64,000 nt of DNA from the NCBI GenBank assembly GCA_036245805.1, contig BTRK01000004.1, positions 12,462,001 through 12,526,000 of the forward strand. Reading direction: 5' to 3'. Below the pieces are notes generated by a model, which was not told the DNA's origin, made no database searches, and saw only the letters and a program-made list of their open reading frames with translations. Made by a program: the position numbers and the translations under genes. The number at the start of each line of letters is the position of its first letter. Position 1 is the first letter of the stretch. The stretch comes from Pristionchus mayeri. Lineage: Eukaryota > Nematoda > Chromadorea > Rhabditida > Neodiplogasteridae. Shown piece after piece: positions 23,114 through 33,848 of this stretch.

Positions 23114-24993
23114 ATGCACAGCGAGACACTTGATGATGCAGTTTTCTATTCCTCGAGCACGTACTTGCGCGTTGTGAGTTTGGCCAAACAAATTCAATGA
23201 TTTATCGATTCTCTAGATGATCGCAATCCGCATCACACTTGCGTGTATAGCGCTCATTCTGCTGTCCATATTGCACATCAACAGAAAGTAAGAAATTCCA
23301 ACAAAAAAACTTGCTATGAGACCAGGTTCCTTCATGATTTCTGTAAATGATAACTCTGCAGGAGATTCATAGCTCATCGAAACCTCACCCTGCTTCTGGA
23401 CATTCACAGCTTTTGGGTCTTCATTACGTGCACATCGATAGTTGCAGACCATGCCTACATGATCTACCTTCTACCACAGTATGCGATCTCGTCAGGGGTT
23501 GTCTATACGTGTTTTCAGAGCTCCCAACTACCTCATTCACAGTGATTTTACTTGCATTCTAAGATTCGCGCCACAATGCATCGGCATTTACGGTATTTAT
23601 TTTTCAAGGATTTAAACCTGAAATTCCAATCTCAGGCTCGATCAGCTCTCTGTTTATGATGTGCCTCGAACGCTTCGCTGCATCCAACTCTATGGAGTCA
23701 TATGAGGAATCCCACAAAAATATCGGATATAAGCTTGCAGCGTTGCATGTAAGGAAGTCTAGTTTGCTTGGCTTATTTCAAAATGGTAGGGAATCCATTT
23801 GTTAGAAATCATAACACTGAAAGAGAAAGAATCACTATATCTCGCAGTACTATCACTTGATGGCCAGAAGCACTGAATTCACTTCAGATTCTCATAGTCG
23901 TTTTTCTTTCTACTATTCTCTTCAACACCTACGGCCATGAGAGCGGAGAGACAGCGTATTGCAATGTTACGTCGCCTAAGGGGCAAATGTATTATCCATT
24001 CTTGGGAGTAAGTCAACTTAGTTCGATATGATACCACGGAATCGTCTTCCTCAGTCCGTCGATAGATTGTGTAAATTGAACCGACAGAAACAGCGATTTA
24101 GAATCTAATTAATTATGCATTTCGTGTAGTTCCGAGCTCAATTACAGGCAGTAGTATTTGGTATGGAAGCATCAACGATTGTTGTACTCATTCGCTTGCT
24201 AAGAAAGAATGAGAATCGTCTCAAACATGTTACCATCCCCACATTAACCGAGCGGTTGGAATATTATGAATATCACGTTCTCAAGGGCAATTCAGGTACC
24301 AGATATCCGAGAATGTGCGCATGATCAGAATCATACTTCCTGTTGTCACGTGAGTGTAATGTATTCAATATTTGTAATATTTATTGTCTTCATTTTGTTA
24401 ATATTATTGCGAAAATAATGACAAAACAAATACAAAAGCTTGAATAGAAAAATATTTTTCAGAAGTCATGTAGCGCTCAGTACATTCGCAATCGTAATCT
24501 TCTTTAGCGTGATTTACTTCATGAAGCTACCAAATGTTTATTTTCCCCTGTTCGAGGTGCTCAATTTCAGCAGTATTTAAAATATTAAACATGAATATTT
24601 CAGGATTCAATCAATCTCATGTTCCTTCAAGGAATATTCATGCCATTCTTCTTTCTCCGACAATTCAGGTTTCTATTTGTTTCAAAAATCTATGAACTAA
24701 CTTTCTCGTTTTTAAAAAGTTGAAGTATCGAGTATGATCAAGTTTGCTAAAATTGTGATTGGTAATTCTTCAGAATGAATTCAAAATGGGCACGACAAGT
24801 GATGGACATTAACACTTCGTCCGGAGAGGAATTGACAGCGACGCACACGGCAGCAATACATGCAACATGGTGAGTTACAACATACAATAATCACAATCAA
24901 ATTCACCAGCTGCTTGGAAATCAAGCATATCATTTCGAATTTCATTTTTTTAGGTATTCGACGAACACTACGATGTCTACCTTTAAATGCTAA
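23114..24993 (+). CDS. sra/srab-type chemosensory 7TM receptor (complete)
   Basis: Twelve exons (23114-23173, 23217-23287, 23362-23508, 23564-23592, 23636-23748, 23888-24007, 24148-24254, 24296-24349, 24463-24556, 24604-24668, 24774-24869, 24954-24993) join in phase to about 331 residues. Landmarks are FIAHRN after TM1, MCLERFAASN after TM3, an extracellular loop with Tyr-Cys-Asn, LTERYQISENVR before TM6, and a TM7 ending FFFLRQFR. The LTERYQ-x2-EN signature is shared by the sra and srab families. The 41-bp intron inside that signature (24255-24295) was chosen because it restores it. Exon 7 could start at 24130 instead (six more residues). It is tail to tail with the nuclear receptor, 115 bp apart. 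Confidence 0.92.
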
Positions 24994-25108
24994 TGTTCTT
25001 CATGCGTATCATACACACATTTATCTTTAATCAAGCAAATTGAATTTATCGTATTTCCAGAATAGTTTGTTTGTAAAATTCGTAATGAGATATTCGTATT
25101 GTTTCCGT

Positions 25109-28100
25109 TCATCTCAAGAAGTTGAGAGTCTTGCAGTCCGTTAGGTCCGGTTTGTGCATCTGTAGCTTGTACATGTACGTGTGATCGTCGAATAGGTCGA
25201 GCATCCGGTACACCTCGTACTCCCACTGCATGTCCAGCTCCGCTTTCTGGAATTATACTAAAATAATTTGTTTGAAATGTTGAAAAAAAGCAAACAATAA
25301 ACAGATTTGAGTCCACGAAGCAAAAATCAAAAAGGTAGTGGGAATGAGGGTGAAAAAATGGAACAATTATTACAGTTGCACCTCACTATTTATCTTCTGT
25401 TCTAATTTTTAGTTTTCCAAGATTCTCAATTATGGATCTGCCAAAACAAATGTGTTATAGAATGAAGATGAGGTATGTAATGGTAATTTAGCAAACCTTG
25501 ATTGTGCCGAGTATTCCGAACAGCTCTCCGATCCTCATCGTGCCTGCCATTGCGCCGATCGTCTCCTTGTACCTGTTCGAGAAATCATAAATGTTAATTG
25601 AAATTCATCAAATCATGATAATTCAGCTAGTTTTATAATATTCCAGTGTATCTTCATTATATACACTCTCAGTATGCAAATGAAGATACGATGGTACAGA
25701 TTTCGAACTCTTGCCTGGCCATCATCTTGCTCAGAATCTCCGTTCGATACCGTGAGGAGAGATCCATCAGGCTGTCACGTGCATAAGTCGTCTCTAAAAG
25801 TTACCAAGATGCGTTATGTTCATTAGCAACTTGAGAGCTCTACACGATAACAAGCAATGTTCATGGAAAACAAACACATGATTGTTCGATTCCCACGCAC
25901 CATTGATAATAATGATTGACATTTTTTACTAGGAATCACCAGCGATTCATGTTGAAATGACCATGGAAAAAAGGCAAAAATAAACAAACATAAAGCCGTA
26001 CCGATGCTCCAGAATGCGATTATCATCAGTGCCATGAACTCCTCTTCGGTTGGCGCTACACGGTCGATGTGTGCACGAATACGGAAGCAGTTATCACGGA
26101 TGCACTGCGCAAGCGTTCTGAAGTAAACAGTTGGTGTCCAAAATCAGTGTTCTTTGATGCTGTCTGCGTTTTCGCGTTGGCTAAAAATGGTATCAAGAAT
26201 GGGAAGAGCCGGTAAAAGGGAAAAGGACATGGGTGACGAGATAGTATAATGCGAAAAATGAGATAAAGCAGATGCAATGCAAATTTGTAGCGACCTGAAT
26301 TTCGATATTCTTACTTTGAAGCCTCCGCCGCGTGCTCCTTGTTGGCGCAGTCGCTGAAGAAGACGGTGGAGGCCTCGGGCGCGAGGTACGTCGTGTAAGT
26401 GACGAAGCATCTGCAAAACTGTCCGACCTTGCTGCTGATCTAACAAATGTTTTTCTTCAATTTATTCAACCCACAATTATCAATTTGTGCACTAACTCTA
26501 CATTATTTTAAGAACTTGTGAGTACATGCAAGAAAGGGCTGCAAAGATGATAGTAAACCAAGTGCAAATGGTGGTATGAATCGTAGCTTACTTGCCGCTT
26601 TCGGACGGGAAATATCGCTGACTTCGCATGTGCGACTCGATGCAGTGAAAGGTTGTCTGGAAGTTGCGGATGAGCAGCCACTGCAATATAATATTCAGAA
26701 TCCGCTTGAATAATGTAGAGATGAGAAATTAATCACTTTTCCCATTCTTTCTCGCCATTCAACTGATCTATGAAGTTAACTGACGATGTAAGTACCATAT
26801 TTTTGAATTATAAAGACTATCCTGTATTCATTTTCATGCATCTTCATCTCGTCTACCTTGTCTTCTAGGGAGATATGTACGAACTCCGGAAAGAGTGCTG
26901 ATGCGAAATCGAATAGCGTTGAGATCATAATTCGAACCGATTGATTCATCACTTGATACGTGCATGGGACGATCTCCTAAAAAAATAATATCTTATTCAA
27001 GTTCATGCAACGCTGAAACACAACAATGGTACTAGGTCGGATGAGGGCTATGACGCCATAGTTCTCATCCGACCAAGTTCCACAACAATGACTCCACTTC
27101 GAAAGAGCACAAGTCCAACCATTCTTCGTTTCAACATTGCAACAAACACTCACGTATTCCTCCTTGCTCGCGATGTACGGATCCATCTCAATTCCACGTA
27201 GCGCCAGTTCGTTGTTACGGCGGATGATGGAAAGTCGTCTGAAGTGGTTGTCTTGCGTGACACACTCTTTAATTTCATTGCTATGAACGATGTGAAATTT
27301 TTATGTGAACACAAAGATCGGTGAACTAAGCTTGCCGAAATAACAGGCGTAAAGAGGATTATTGTATTATTCCGAAAGTATGGACGAACTTGCGCGGACA
27401 AAAACTGATAATGTTATTGTAGTGGTGCTATTACTCAACCCTATGCAACTGAGTCGTAGTAACTTCCGATTTCCGCGGCGGTAGCTTGATTGTAAACGCT
27501 CACTCGACTGATCGATCAGTGGAAGAGTTAGGGAAATTATGCACTTTCGAATTATCCGGAGTGTACTAGGAAGATAACTCACTGGTAGTAGCGACGGACG
27601 CAATCGATCAGCGTTGCCGCGCCAATGAAGGGAGGAATCTCGGGGGAGGAGAGAGTGGGAGAGGAGGAGGAGCAGCAGGGAACCACGGCCATCTGATATT
27701 GATTGATTTTATGAGAAGGGGTCCCTTAGGAAGCCCTGGGAAGTATCTACGGCGAAATTCTGCGATCGGGCGGCCAACTTTTGCGGATTCCTTGTTACAA
27801 AAGATTAATTTGAGAAAGAACCTCAAAGCCTCCTATTGATTCAACTCACACTATCGCCACTAAAATATGACCCGAATTTCGAACTCTACGTGATATGAAT
27901 CATTACATTTTTAACGAATTGTTATATTTTCTTAAAAGTAGCGAAAATGCGTACTTCGTTCCCCTTGCTGCACGTGTTGAGGACCTCGTTGAAACGGTCG
28001 AGTCGGCACTGCCGACACGAGTAGTTGCCTCCTAGATTTCGGAATTTTATGAAACTTCACACATGATTCATCCATATTTAACTTTTTTTTAGAAATAAAC

Positions 28101-28521
28101 ATGCAAATCAGGTTTTACAGTGCAAAGTATGAAGATGCAACCCACTCTGGAAATCCGTACATTCTCTCGTGCCCTCCAAGCATTTTAGTGTGGATTCGAG
28201 TGGCTTGTTCCTTCTGAAATCTGGGATTCACATTTTGCAGCAAATGACTAAAATCGACTAATCAAGAAGAATCGATCGTGAGCTTTGCGAGATCAGACTA
28301 CATGGCGCTGAAACACGATACGATACTCCTGCATGTTTCGTGCACACTGGTCAGTTTTGTGCTCATTTGTGTGTAAGTGCCAGTAAGCATCGAGTTGAGC
28401 CTTTCACAAACTGCATCAGTATCTGAACTTACTTGTAAAAGACGGCGCACGCTCTGCAGACATCCAGGCCCATGTGAGTAACCGGCGTATTCTTGTCACA
28501 CACCAGGCATATTACTGGCAT
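25109..28521 (-). CDS. Nuclear hormone receptor (complete)
   Basis: Twelve minus-strand exons (28521-28433, 28213-28146, 28031-27955, 27692-27583, 27280-27154, 26976-26857, 26680-26592, 26410-26315, 26117-26002, 25793-25715, 25572-25497, 25246-25109) join in phase to about 394 residues. The first three give a C4 zinc-finger DNA-binding domain: CLVCDKN, CRACAVFYKR as P-box, then LKC, RECTDF and YSCRQCRLDRF. The rest is a ligand-binding domain with FIGAATLIDCVRRYY, SVRIMISTLFDFA, FMALMIIAFW, YRTEILSKMM and GELFGIL. It is of the divergent supplementary NHR type common in nematodes, a nuclear ligand-gated transcription factor. TTTCAG lies 4 bp before the ATG, a likely SL acceptor. Intron 10 has a GC donor (AG|GCAAGA). 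One intron contains a 40-bp hairpin. Confidence 0.95.
27035..27074. repeat. Short hairpin in an NHR intron
   Basis: GGTCGGATGAG pairs with CTCATCCGACC, 18 bp apart with further partial pairing, and CAACAATG repeats on both sides. It lies wholly within the intron 26977-27153. Confidence 0.7.
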
Positions 28522-29481
28522 TTTGCTGAAATTTCACCAATGATTGCTCAAAAGTAAAGAAGGCACGCATACAAAAAAGCAAAGGAGGCGGAAGTAAACA
28601 TGGATTTGTTCGAACAGATGTACAAGATCAATCTACGGGACGCCAAAAAAATGCATTGGTTGAGCGGTCTGGCATCATGCTAACAAAACAATGTGTAAGT
28701 GACGCGTATGCACCGCGATAAGATGCGGCGGGACCAGGGGCGGAACAACGCGGCCACGTGGTGATAGATGAACACATACTAGAAACTAGAGGCGAGTTAG
28801 CGCATCAGGCTGATGAAACGGGGGAGAAAATACAAGTGGAAGGGGAAGAGAAAGAACGAATTGAATCGATGGGCAAAGTTTGAGGGAGGAAGGAGAGAGC
28901 ATGTCTTGCTATCTCTGCTGCGCTCAGTGATCGGCTTGTTTCGTCGACAGCCCTCTCCTTCCCTCTCGCTCTCTTGTCTCTCTCTCTCCATGCTCTGTTT
29001 CTCTCTCATTCTCAATATCACCTCCCTACACTCTAATTGTGTCGAACATGTGTGCGCGACATCTCCAGTAGAGGGAGCATGGTGGCAAATAGGAGGCTAA
29101 TCGAACCGCCGAGGAGAAACACACAATAGAGTTCGAACGCTCATTTCTCAAGTGGATACCGTTACGCGTGTCTCTCAAGAACGGGTAGCGGGTGCAGTTG
29201 AGTACTTGGAATAGAGCTCGATAAAAGGGCCGGCGTCCCTTTTCCAATACACACTCACCGCTCGACAGGTTGAGATGATGTGTAGAATTAAGATACGATT
29301 ACTCGAAATACGGGAATATCTCGGCCGTATATGGCCGCTTGATAAAGTATAATTTGCAAAGTTCGATAAACACCACAGCGGTTTCCTTATTTCAAGCGAC
29401 TGAGCTGGAAGAGCGATTGCGTGAAATGAAGATACAACGATTCAAACGCCGAAATGTAGTCTTCTACCATTGAAGTCTTCT
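28522..29481. other. Upstream region of the NHR; no gene seen
   Basis: Purine-rich and CTCT-rich low-complexity tracts (about 28830-29000) give long but uninformative ORFs on both strands. A TATAAA-like sequence is not obvious. This should include the NHR promoter. Confidence 0.4.
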
Positions 29482-29769
29482 ACCTCGCACAATTTAGGAT
29501 AGAAACTGTTGGGTTTCAGACTCGAATCCGAAAGGGGATATGTTTCAAAAATGTATCAAGTTTCCGAGCATACTCTTGGGTGGAGGCGGAGATTGTGGAC
29601 GGCACCTCGCACAATTCAGGATAGAAACTGTTGGGTTTCAGACTCGAATCCGAAAGGGGAAATGTTTTAAAAATGTATCAAGTTTCCGAGCATACTCTTG
29701 GGTGGAGGCGGGGATTGTGGACGGCACCTCGCACAATTCAGGATAGAAACTGTTGGGTTTCAGACTCTT
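29482..29769. repeat. Tandem repeat, 122-bp unit, about 2.4 copies
   Basis: Units begin ACCTCGCACAATT at 29482, 29604 and 29726, exactly 122 bp apart, with few substitutions; the third copy stops after about 44 bp. TTCTACC flanks both sides of the array. The 68-codon ORF at 29540-29746 only reflects the repeat. Confidence 0.92.
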
Positions 29770-30191
29770 CTACCATTCTACTTTGATGAGCGATTCCAGA
29801 TTCATCGGATACAGGTCCTTCTCTATTCCAACCTTCATTGTGTAGCCTAATCCAGTATAAAAACACAATCATTCAAAAAATAGAGTAAATGTTTTGTTGA
29901 CGAAATCTATGAAAATAAACATTTATTTCACAAATATTCAAAAACAAATAAGATATCGTTGACTCGGGGATCATTTCTTGCTCCATTTTCCCTCGAGGAA
30001 ATAGGTAACACATGCTCCTTTGCCCTGCAATGTATCAAATACCACCTACCTGAATCTTCCCGGCCATTCCGGTGCTCTCCATGCGAGATGCCATGTTGAC
30101 TGTGTCGCCGAAGAGGCAGTACCTAAAATGTGCATTCAAAATAAGATATCAAAAAATTGGCTATCACATAACGGATGTCGAATACTAGTGT

Positions 30192-30289
30192 GCGATAAGC
30201 GGGCTTTCGTCTCTTCATTTCCAATACTATCTCCTCGCTCTTCCGGTTTAGAATATGTGTGAAATGAAGAGACGAAGACTCGTTTATCG
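30192..30289. repeat. Palindromic hairpin in a cyclase-remnant intron
   Basis: The arm CTTTCGTCTCTTCATTTC pairs with GAAATGAAGAGACGAAGA, and outer CGATAA pairs with TTATCG. It belongs to the dispersed hairpin class and has a close relative at 30662-30766. Confidence 0.8.
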
Positions 30290-30661
30290 ACCTCTATTGA
30301 ATACGTTTTTTTATAAATAAAATCTAGTTTTAAAATGTCACCTCGGCGCGGCAAGTCCGACGACTCCCGCGGCGACACTGCCACTGTGGAAGCCGACTCT
30401 GCGAGTAGGGTTTAATGTGAGGCGCGAATGTTCTATTTCTTTTCAGTTCTAATCCAAAACAAAAGTAGCAACCTTACATGTTATTTTGCATAACCATTTA
30501 TAATCTTTCCTGGGAATTTGATCGTTGTTACGAACGTTACCTGAGCGCGAGCACGTCTGTTGGACGATGCTCGAGCTTGAAGTTGGACATAAACTGCAAT
30601 TGAATCAGTCATTTCATCCCGGTATTGCACGCGCAGAACGCAAACGATCTCCGATAGGATA

Positions 30662-30766
30662 GAATCGATCGACCTCGCCTCTTCATTTCACACACACTCA
30701 AGACTGGTCGAAAGATGTGAAAATATTGGAAATGAAGAGACGAAGGCCAATTTATCGAAATTTACT
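30662..30766. repeat. Palindromic hairpin in a cyclase-remnant intron
   Basis: TCGATCGACCTCGCCTCTTC pairs with GAAATGAAGAGACGAAGG and TTTATCGA. It has the same architecture as the hairpin at 30192. Confidence 0.75.
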
Positions 30767-31242
30767 CAGCATTTTCCCGACCTTTCTCATCTCGAGGGCG
30801 ATATCGGCGATGTGCTGCACGTGGGCGTTGCCGTTCTCGATCGGGACGCCCGACACGATCATGTACGAATTCCCGACGGTCTCCACCTGCAAAGCGAGGA
30901 GTGCTAATCACTGCATATTTTCCCATAGTCGTTAGAGGGTATGTAAATAAAATTAATGTAACCAAAGAATTGTATGGCTGACAATTGTTCCGTTCAGGAA
31001 TGATGAGGTCGAAGCGCATTTTTTATACGAATACACTTCTTAGATCAGATATATTCTCAGAATTTCGCTCGTAGCTCCGTCTTTTTTTTCGAAAATTAAG
31101 GACCCATCTGCAGATGGGACCCCAACATTTCGCCGGGATCCCGATTCCGATACAGGGCCCCTTCTCGCACCTTGTACGCGTCGTGCTTGGCAATGATGGC
31201 GTCGAAGCCGCTGAAGGCGTCGTTGAGGACCTTTACAACCTA

Positions 31243-31960
31243 TTGGGGTGTCCGGAAAGTTCGTATAATTTTTTGTTTTTATTTTTTATTCAATGCTTTA
31301 CAATTCTCAGTGACCAATGTATGCCCCCTTCTTTCTCACTACCTCCCTCCAGCGATTGGGCAGGGTCTCGATTCCTCTCTTCCAGAATGCGGGTTTCTTC
31401 GAGACCGCCCAGTTCACGAAAGCCCTCACAACTTCATCTCGATTCTTGAACTTCTTTCCTTTGCAGAAGTCAGAGAGAGAGCGGAAGCAGTGGTAGTCGC
31501 ATGGGGAGAGATCCGGGGAATACGGTGGATGGGGAATCCTCTCGATCTTCAGCTCGTCCATTTTCTTCTGGGTCGTCTTCGCTCGATGTGGGCGAGCATT
31601 GTCCATCAGAAGAAGAATTTTGCCCTGGTTCAGGAGTCTGGGAGGGACTCTGATCGCGACATCTTCCAGTTGTTCAGAGAAGAGGTCGGCATTGATGCTG
31701 CTGCCAGGGGCGAGGATCTCCCAGTAGATGGGACCGAACACTGAGAAGAAGAAGCAGAGGAGTTCCTTCTTTCCGTGCGCTTCCTTTTTCGGGACGGGCG
31801 TGGGCTTCTCATCTGCATCCACCCATTGCAGTCTCCTCACAGGGTTATCGTACGTGATCCACTTCTCATCTGTAGCGATGATGGAATTGACCCATCGAAG
31901 ATTGGATCTACGATGGAGTAATTCCCGACAGACTTGAACACGATTTTTCAGCTGTTAATA
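31243..31960 (-). mobile_element. 5'-truncated mariner element with DD34D transposase
   Basis: A minus-strand frame open from about 31957 to the stop at 31307 (about 216 residues) encodes the C-terminal two thirds of a mariner transposase. The three catalytic Asp are visible: ATDEKW, LMDNARPH, and SPDLSPCDYH with exactly 34 residues between the second and third, the mariner signature. The N-terminal DNA-binding part is missing. One end keeps a TIR-like TTGGGGTGTCCGGAAAG next to TA at 31241; the other end is lost. It lies exactly between the truncated cyclase exon and the first TAF2 exon, so it marks a rearrangement junction. It cannot be autonomous. Confidence 0.93.
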
Positions 31961-31982
31961 TATAGCTGTGACATAATTGCAG

Positions 31983-33376
31983 TGGGAGTATCTGCTCAAG
32001 TACGAGAGGGACGCACTCGCGCAGATGACTGCACTCGATAAGATCCAGGCTAGTTCATGCCGATCTTCGTATCATTTCAATAAATATCGGTGCTTCGCTG
32101 ATATCAATTGCCATGTCGTTCCAACCATTAGATGTGCAGGAGTTTCCCTCTGCGTCCAGTCGCTCCATCCTCATCGACACCATCAACTGCGAGCAGTTCT
32201 TCTATCGGTTCGTCCCTTTAAAAATTTGTTTTCCTAATTATTGGTAAGTATAGCCTGATATCGTAATTTGAGATAAAATAATATGAAACGAAAAAAATGT
32301 ATGAAACGGGAACGTGAATACGTCCTCTATCGTTCAGAGTTCGTTGTCGTGCCTGCTTCGCGCTCTCTGCAGTGCACAACAAGATGGTGGACGTGGCCTC
32401 AGGCAAGCCCGCCCTCATCCAGCTCTTCTACCAGAAGTTTGGTCAGTAATCTTTGATCTTTGATTTTTATTGATTCATTTTGATGTGGCAAATGTAAAGA
32501 TCGTTCACTTCATCGACTTCCATGAGCAGCAAGAAGTTAATGAGTTGTATGCAATGCGGTATTTGCAGGGTGCAAGTCATCTGTGCACGTTCCCCGATCG
32601 AACAACTTCCTCGCCACGAGTTCCAATCTGCAGACGTACTTCCTCATGCAGGTATAGAGTCGTGCGAATTATATTTTTCCGACATTTTTTTCAATTATAA
32701 TTCCTTAATTTTCTTTTTGTATTATTTTGTTCCCTTCCTTCATTGATAAATTTGACAGGTTCATTTTTCAAATTCAAGTTAAAAACTGTAAACAAAAGAA
32801 AAAAGTGGATGAGTTGAACGCAGGCAATACAACACTTTCTTATTCACTCAGGCGCTTCCGCAAGGCGTGGGTCGTATGCGCAGCGAGCAAGGACTGGCCC
32901 TCGAAGACGCCCACTCATTCCTTCTCGATCTCCTATACTACAACGACAACTCCACCAATCGGTGAGGGAGCATGCAAACTGTAGTTAGTGAAGGAAATTC
33001 ACTATTGTTTCATCTTTAGCCTCCAAAGCTGAATGATGTATTGATGTTTATTTCGTGCAATGCTTCTCTTCAGATACGCGGATGACCACTACAGTGCGGC
33101 TCTGTTGGTGTCGTTGGCGTCGACGATCGTGGCAGGAGAGCCGAGACTCGGCGAAGACCCCAGCGACCCCAAGTATCTGAGGACGGATGCGAGTCAGACA
33201 TTGAGGGTCAGTGGAATCGTTTTCATTAAAAAGTAGTGTACACCGATCCTATCGCCAATGAGGGTGCAACATGATACTATAATATATGGATATGGCGAGA
33301 TATCCTAGTGCAACATGAATCTCATCAGGAGTTGACGCTGGCGCTGAACATGGACATATTATCGCCCACTCAATGA
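31983..33376 (+). pseudogene. taf-2: Internal fragment of TFIID subunit TAF2
   Basis: Seven exons (31983-32048, 32140-32207, 32338-32441, 32569-32651, 32852-32961, 33074-33206, 33329-33376) join in frame to about 203 residues. They follow the middle of TAF2 in order: WEYLLKYERDALAQM, FPSASSRSILIDTI, FFYRVRCRACFALS, CKSSVHVPRSNNF, ALPQGVGRMRSEQGL, FLLDLLYYNDNSTNRYADDHY and ELTLALNMDIL. TAF2 normally exceeds 1000 residues, so both ends are missing. No start codon belongs to it, and the last exon runs into a stop where srd sequence begins at 33373. Splice sites are all usable; intron 1 has a GC donor (CAG|GCTAGT). Either a recent partial duplication or an assembly join would explain it. Confidence 0.88.
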
Positions 33377-33848
33377 GTCCGAAGACGAAGGAGATGCACA
33401 GCACACTCATTCGGGTAACGGTTGTTTCTTCCGTCGTCATTTATTGATTAATCCAGGCTCTAACCTGGAGTGCTATCCTTCCTGTAACGCTTTGCATTGG
33501 CGTAGCATCCTTCGGCCTCCAATTTATCGGTTTTCACAGCTCGCTTATCGATGGACTGATTTTTCTGGTTAGTGTAGATCATATGTTCACGGAAAGGCTG
33601 CTCATGGATGTATCTCTCACGAAATTTTAAAACTTTCCTGTCCTTATCTACTAATTCCAATTTCTTTCCTTAGTGACCTAAAGTTGTGGATACCATAATT
33701 TATATGGTCTTTCCGTGTGGAATCGTGCTTAGTTTTCTACCGATTTGCTTTTTCAAATGCCTACTTTGCTACTTGATTTCAGTTGGAGTGCATTCCTGCC
33801 ATGTTCAACCCTATCCTAGCGCTCTATTTCGTGGCGCCATATCGGAGG
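33373..33848 (+). pseudogene. 3' fragment of an srd-type receptor
   Basis: Exons 33373-33414, 33457-33567 and 33783 to about 33848 encode MSPKTKEMHSTLIR, then TM6-TM7 starting ALTWSAILP, then NPILALYFVAPYRR. These equal the ICL3 to C-terminus of the two complete srd genes. TM1-TM5 are absent because TAF2 sequence directly precedes the first codon. The reading frame is open through 34001, but beyond PYRR it is probably intron or intergenic. Confidence 0.87.

Larger units (their letters stand above)
29971..31239 (-). pseudogene. Guanylyl cyclase catalytic domain remnant
   Basis: Minus-strand exons 31239-31171, 30886-30782, 30593-30541, 30398-30342, 30122-30050 and 30024-29971 give pieces of a class III cyclase domain: [63 protein letters not shown] and a C-terminus GKGACVTYFLEG. 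This order matches nematode gcy proteins, which make cGMP in sensory neurons. The receptor and kinase-like parts and the first metal-binding loop are absent because a mariner abuts the 5' exon. The conserved Asp of the IGD motif is Asn (VGNSY). About 35 residues before GKG are missing, with only 25 bp between the flanking splice signals. All retained exons keep frame, so the decay may be recent, but activity is not expected. Confidence 0.88.

Noticed and set aside
28797..29100. Long ORFs on both strands in a GA/CT-rich tract
   Set aside because: Low-complexity sequence keeps several frames open by composition; no motif or splice signal supports coding.
29760..29850. Minus-strand stretch open to a stop next to the cyclase remnant
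   Set aside because: It was considered as the cyclase C-terminus, but the GKG...TYFLEG exon at 29971-30024 fits that role and this stretch does not resemble the family.
31114..31744. 111- and 190-codon plus-strand ORFs
   Set aside because: They are antisense to the mariner transposase and the cyclase exon.
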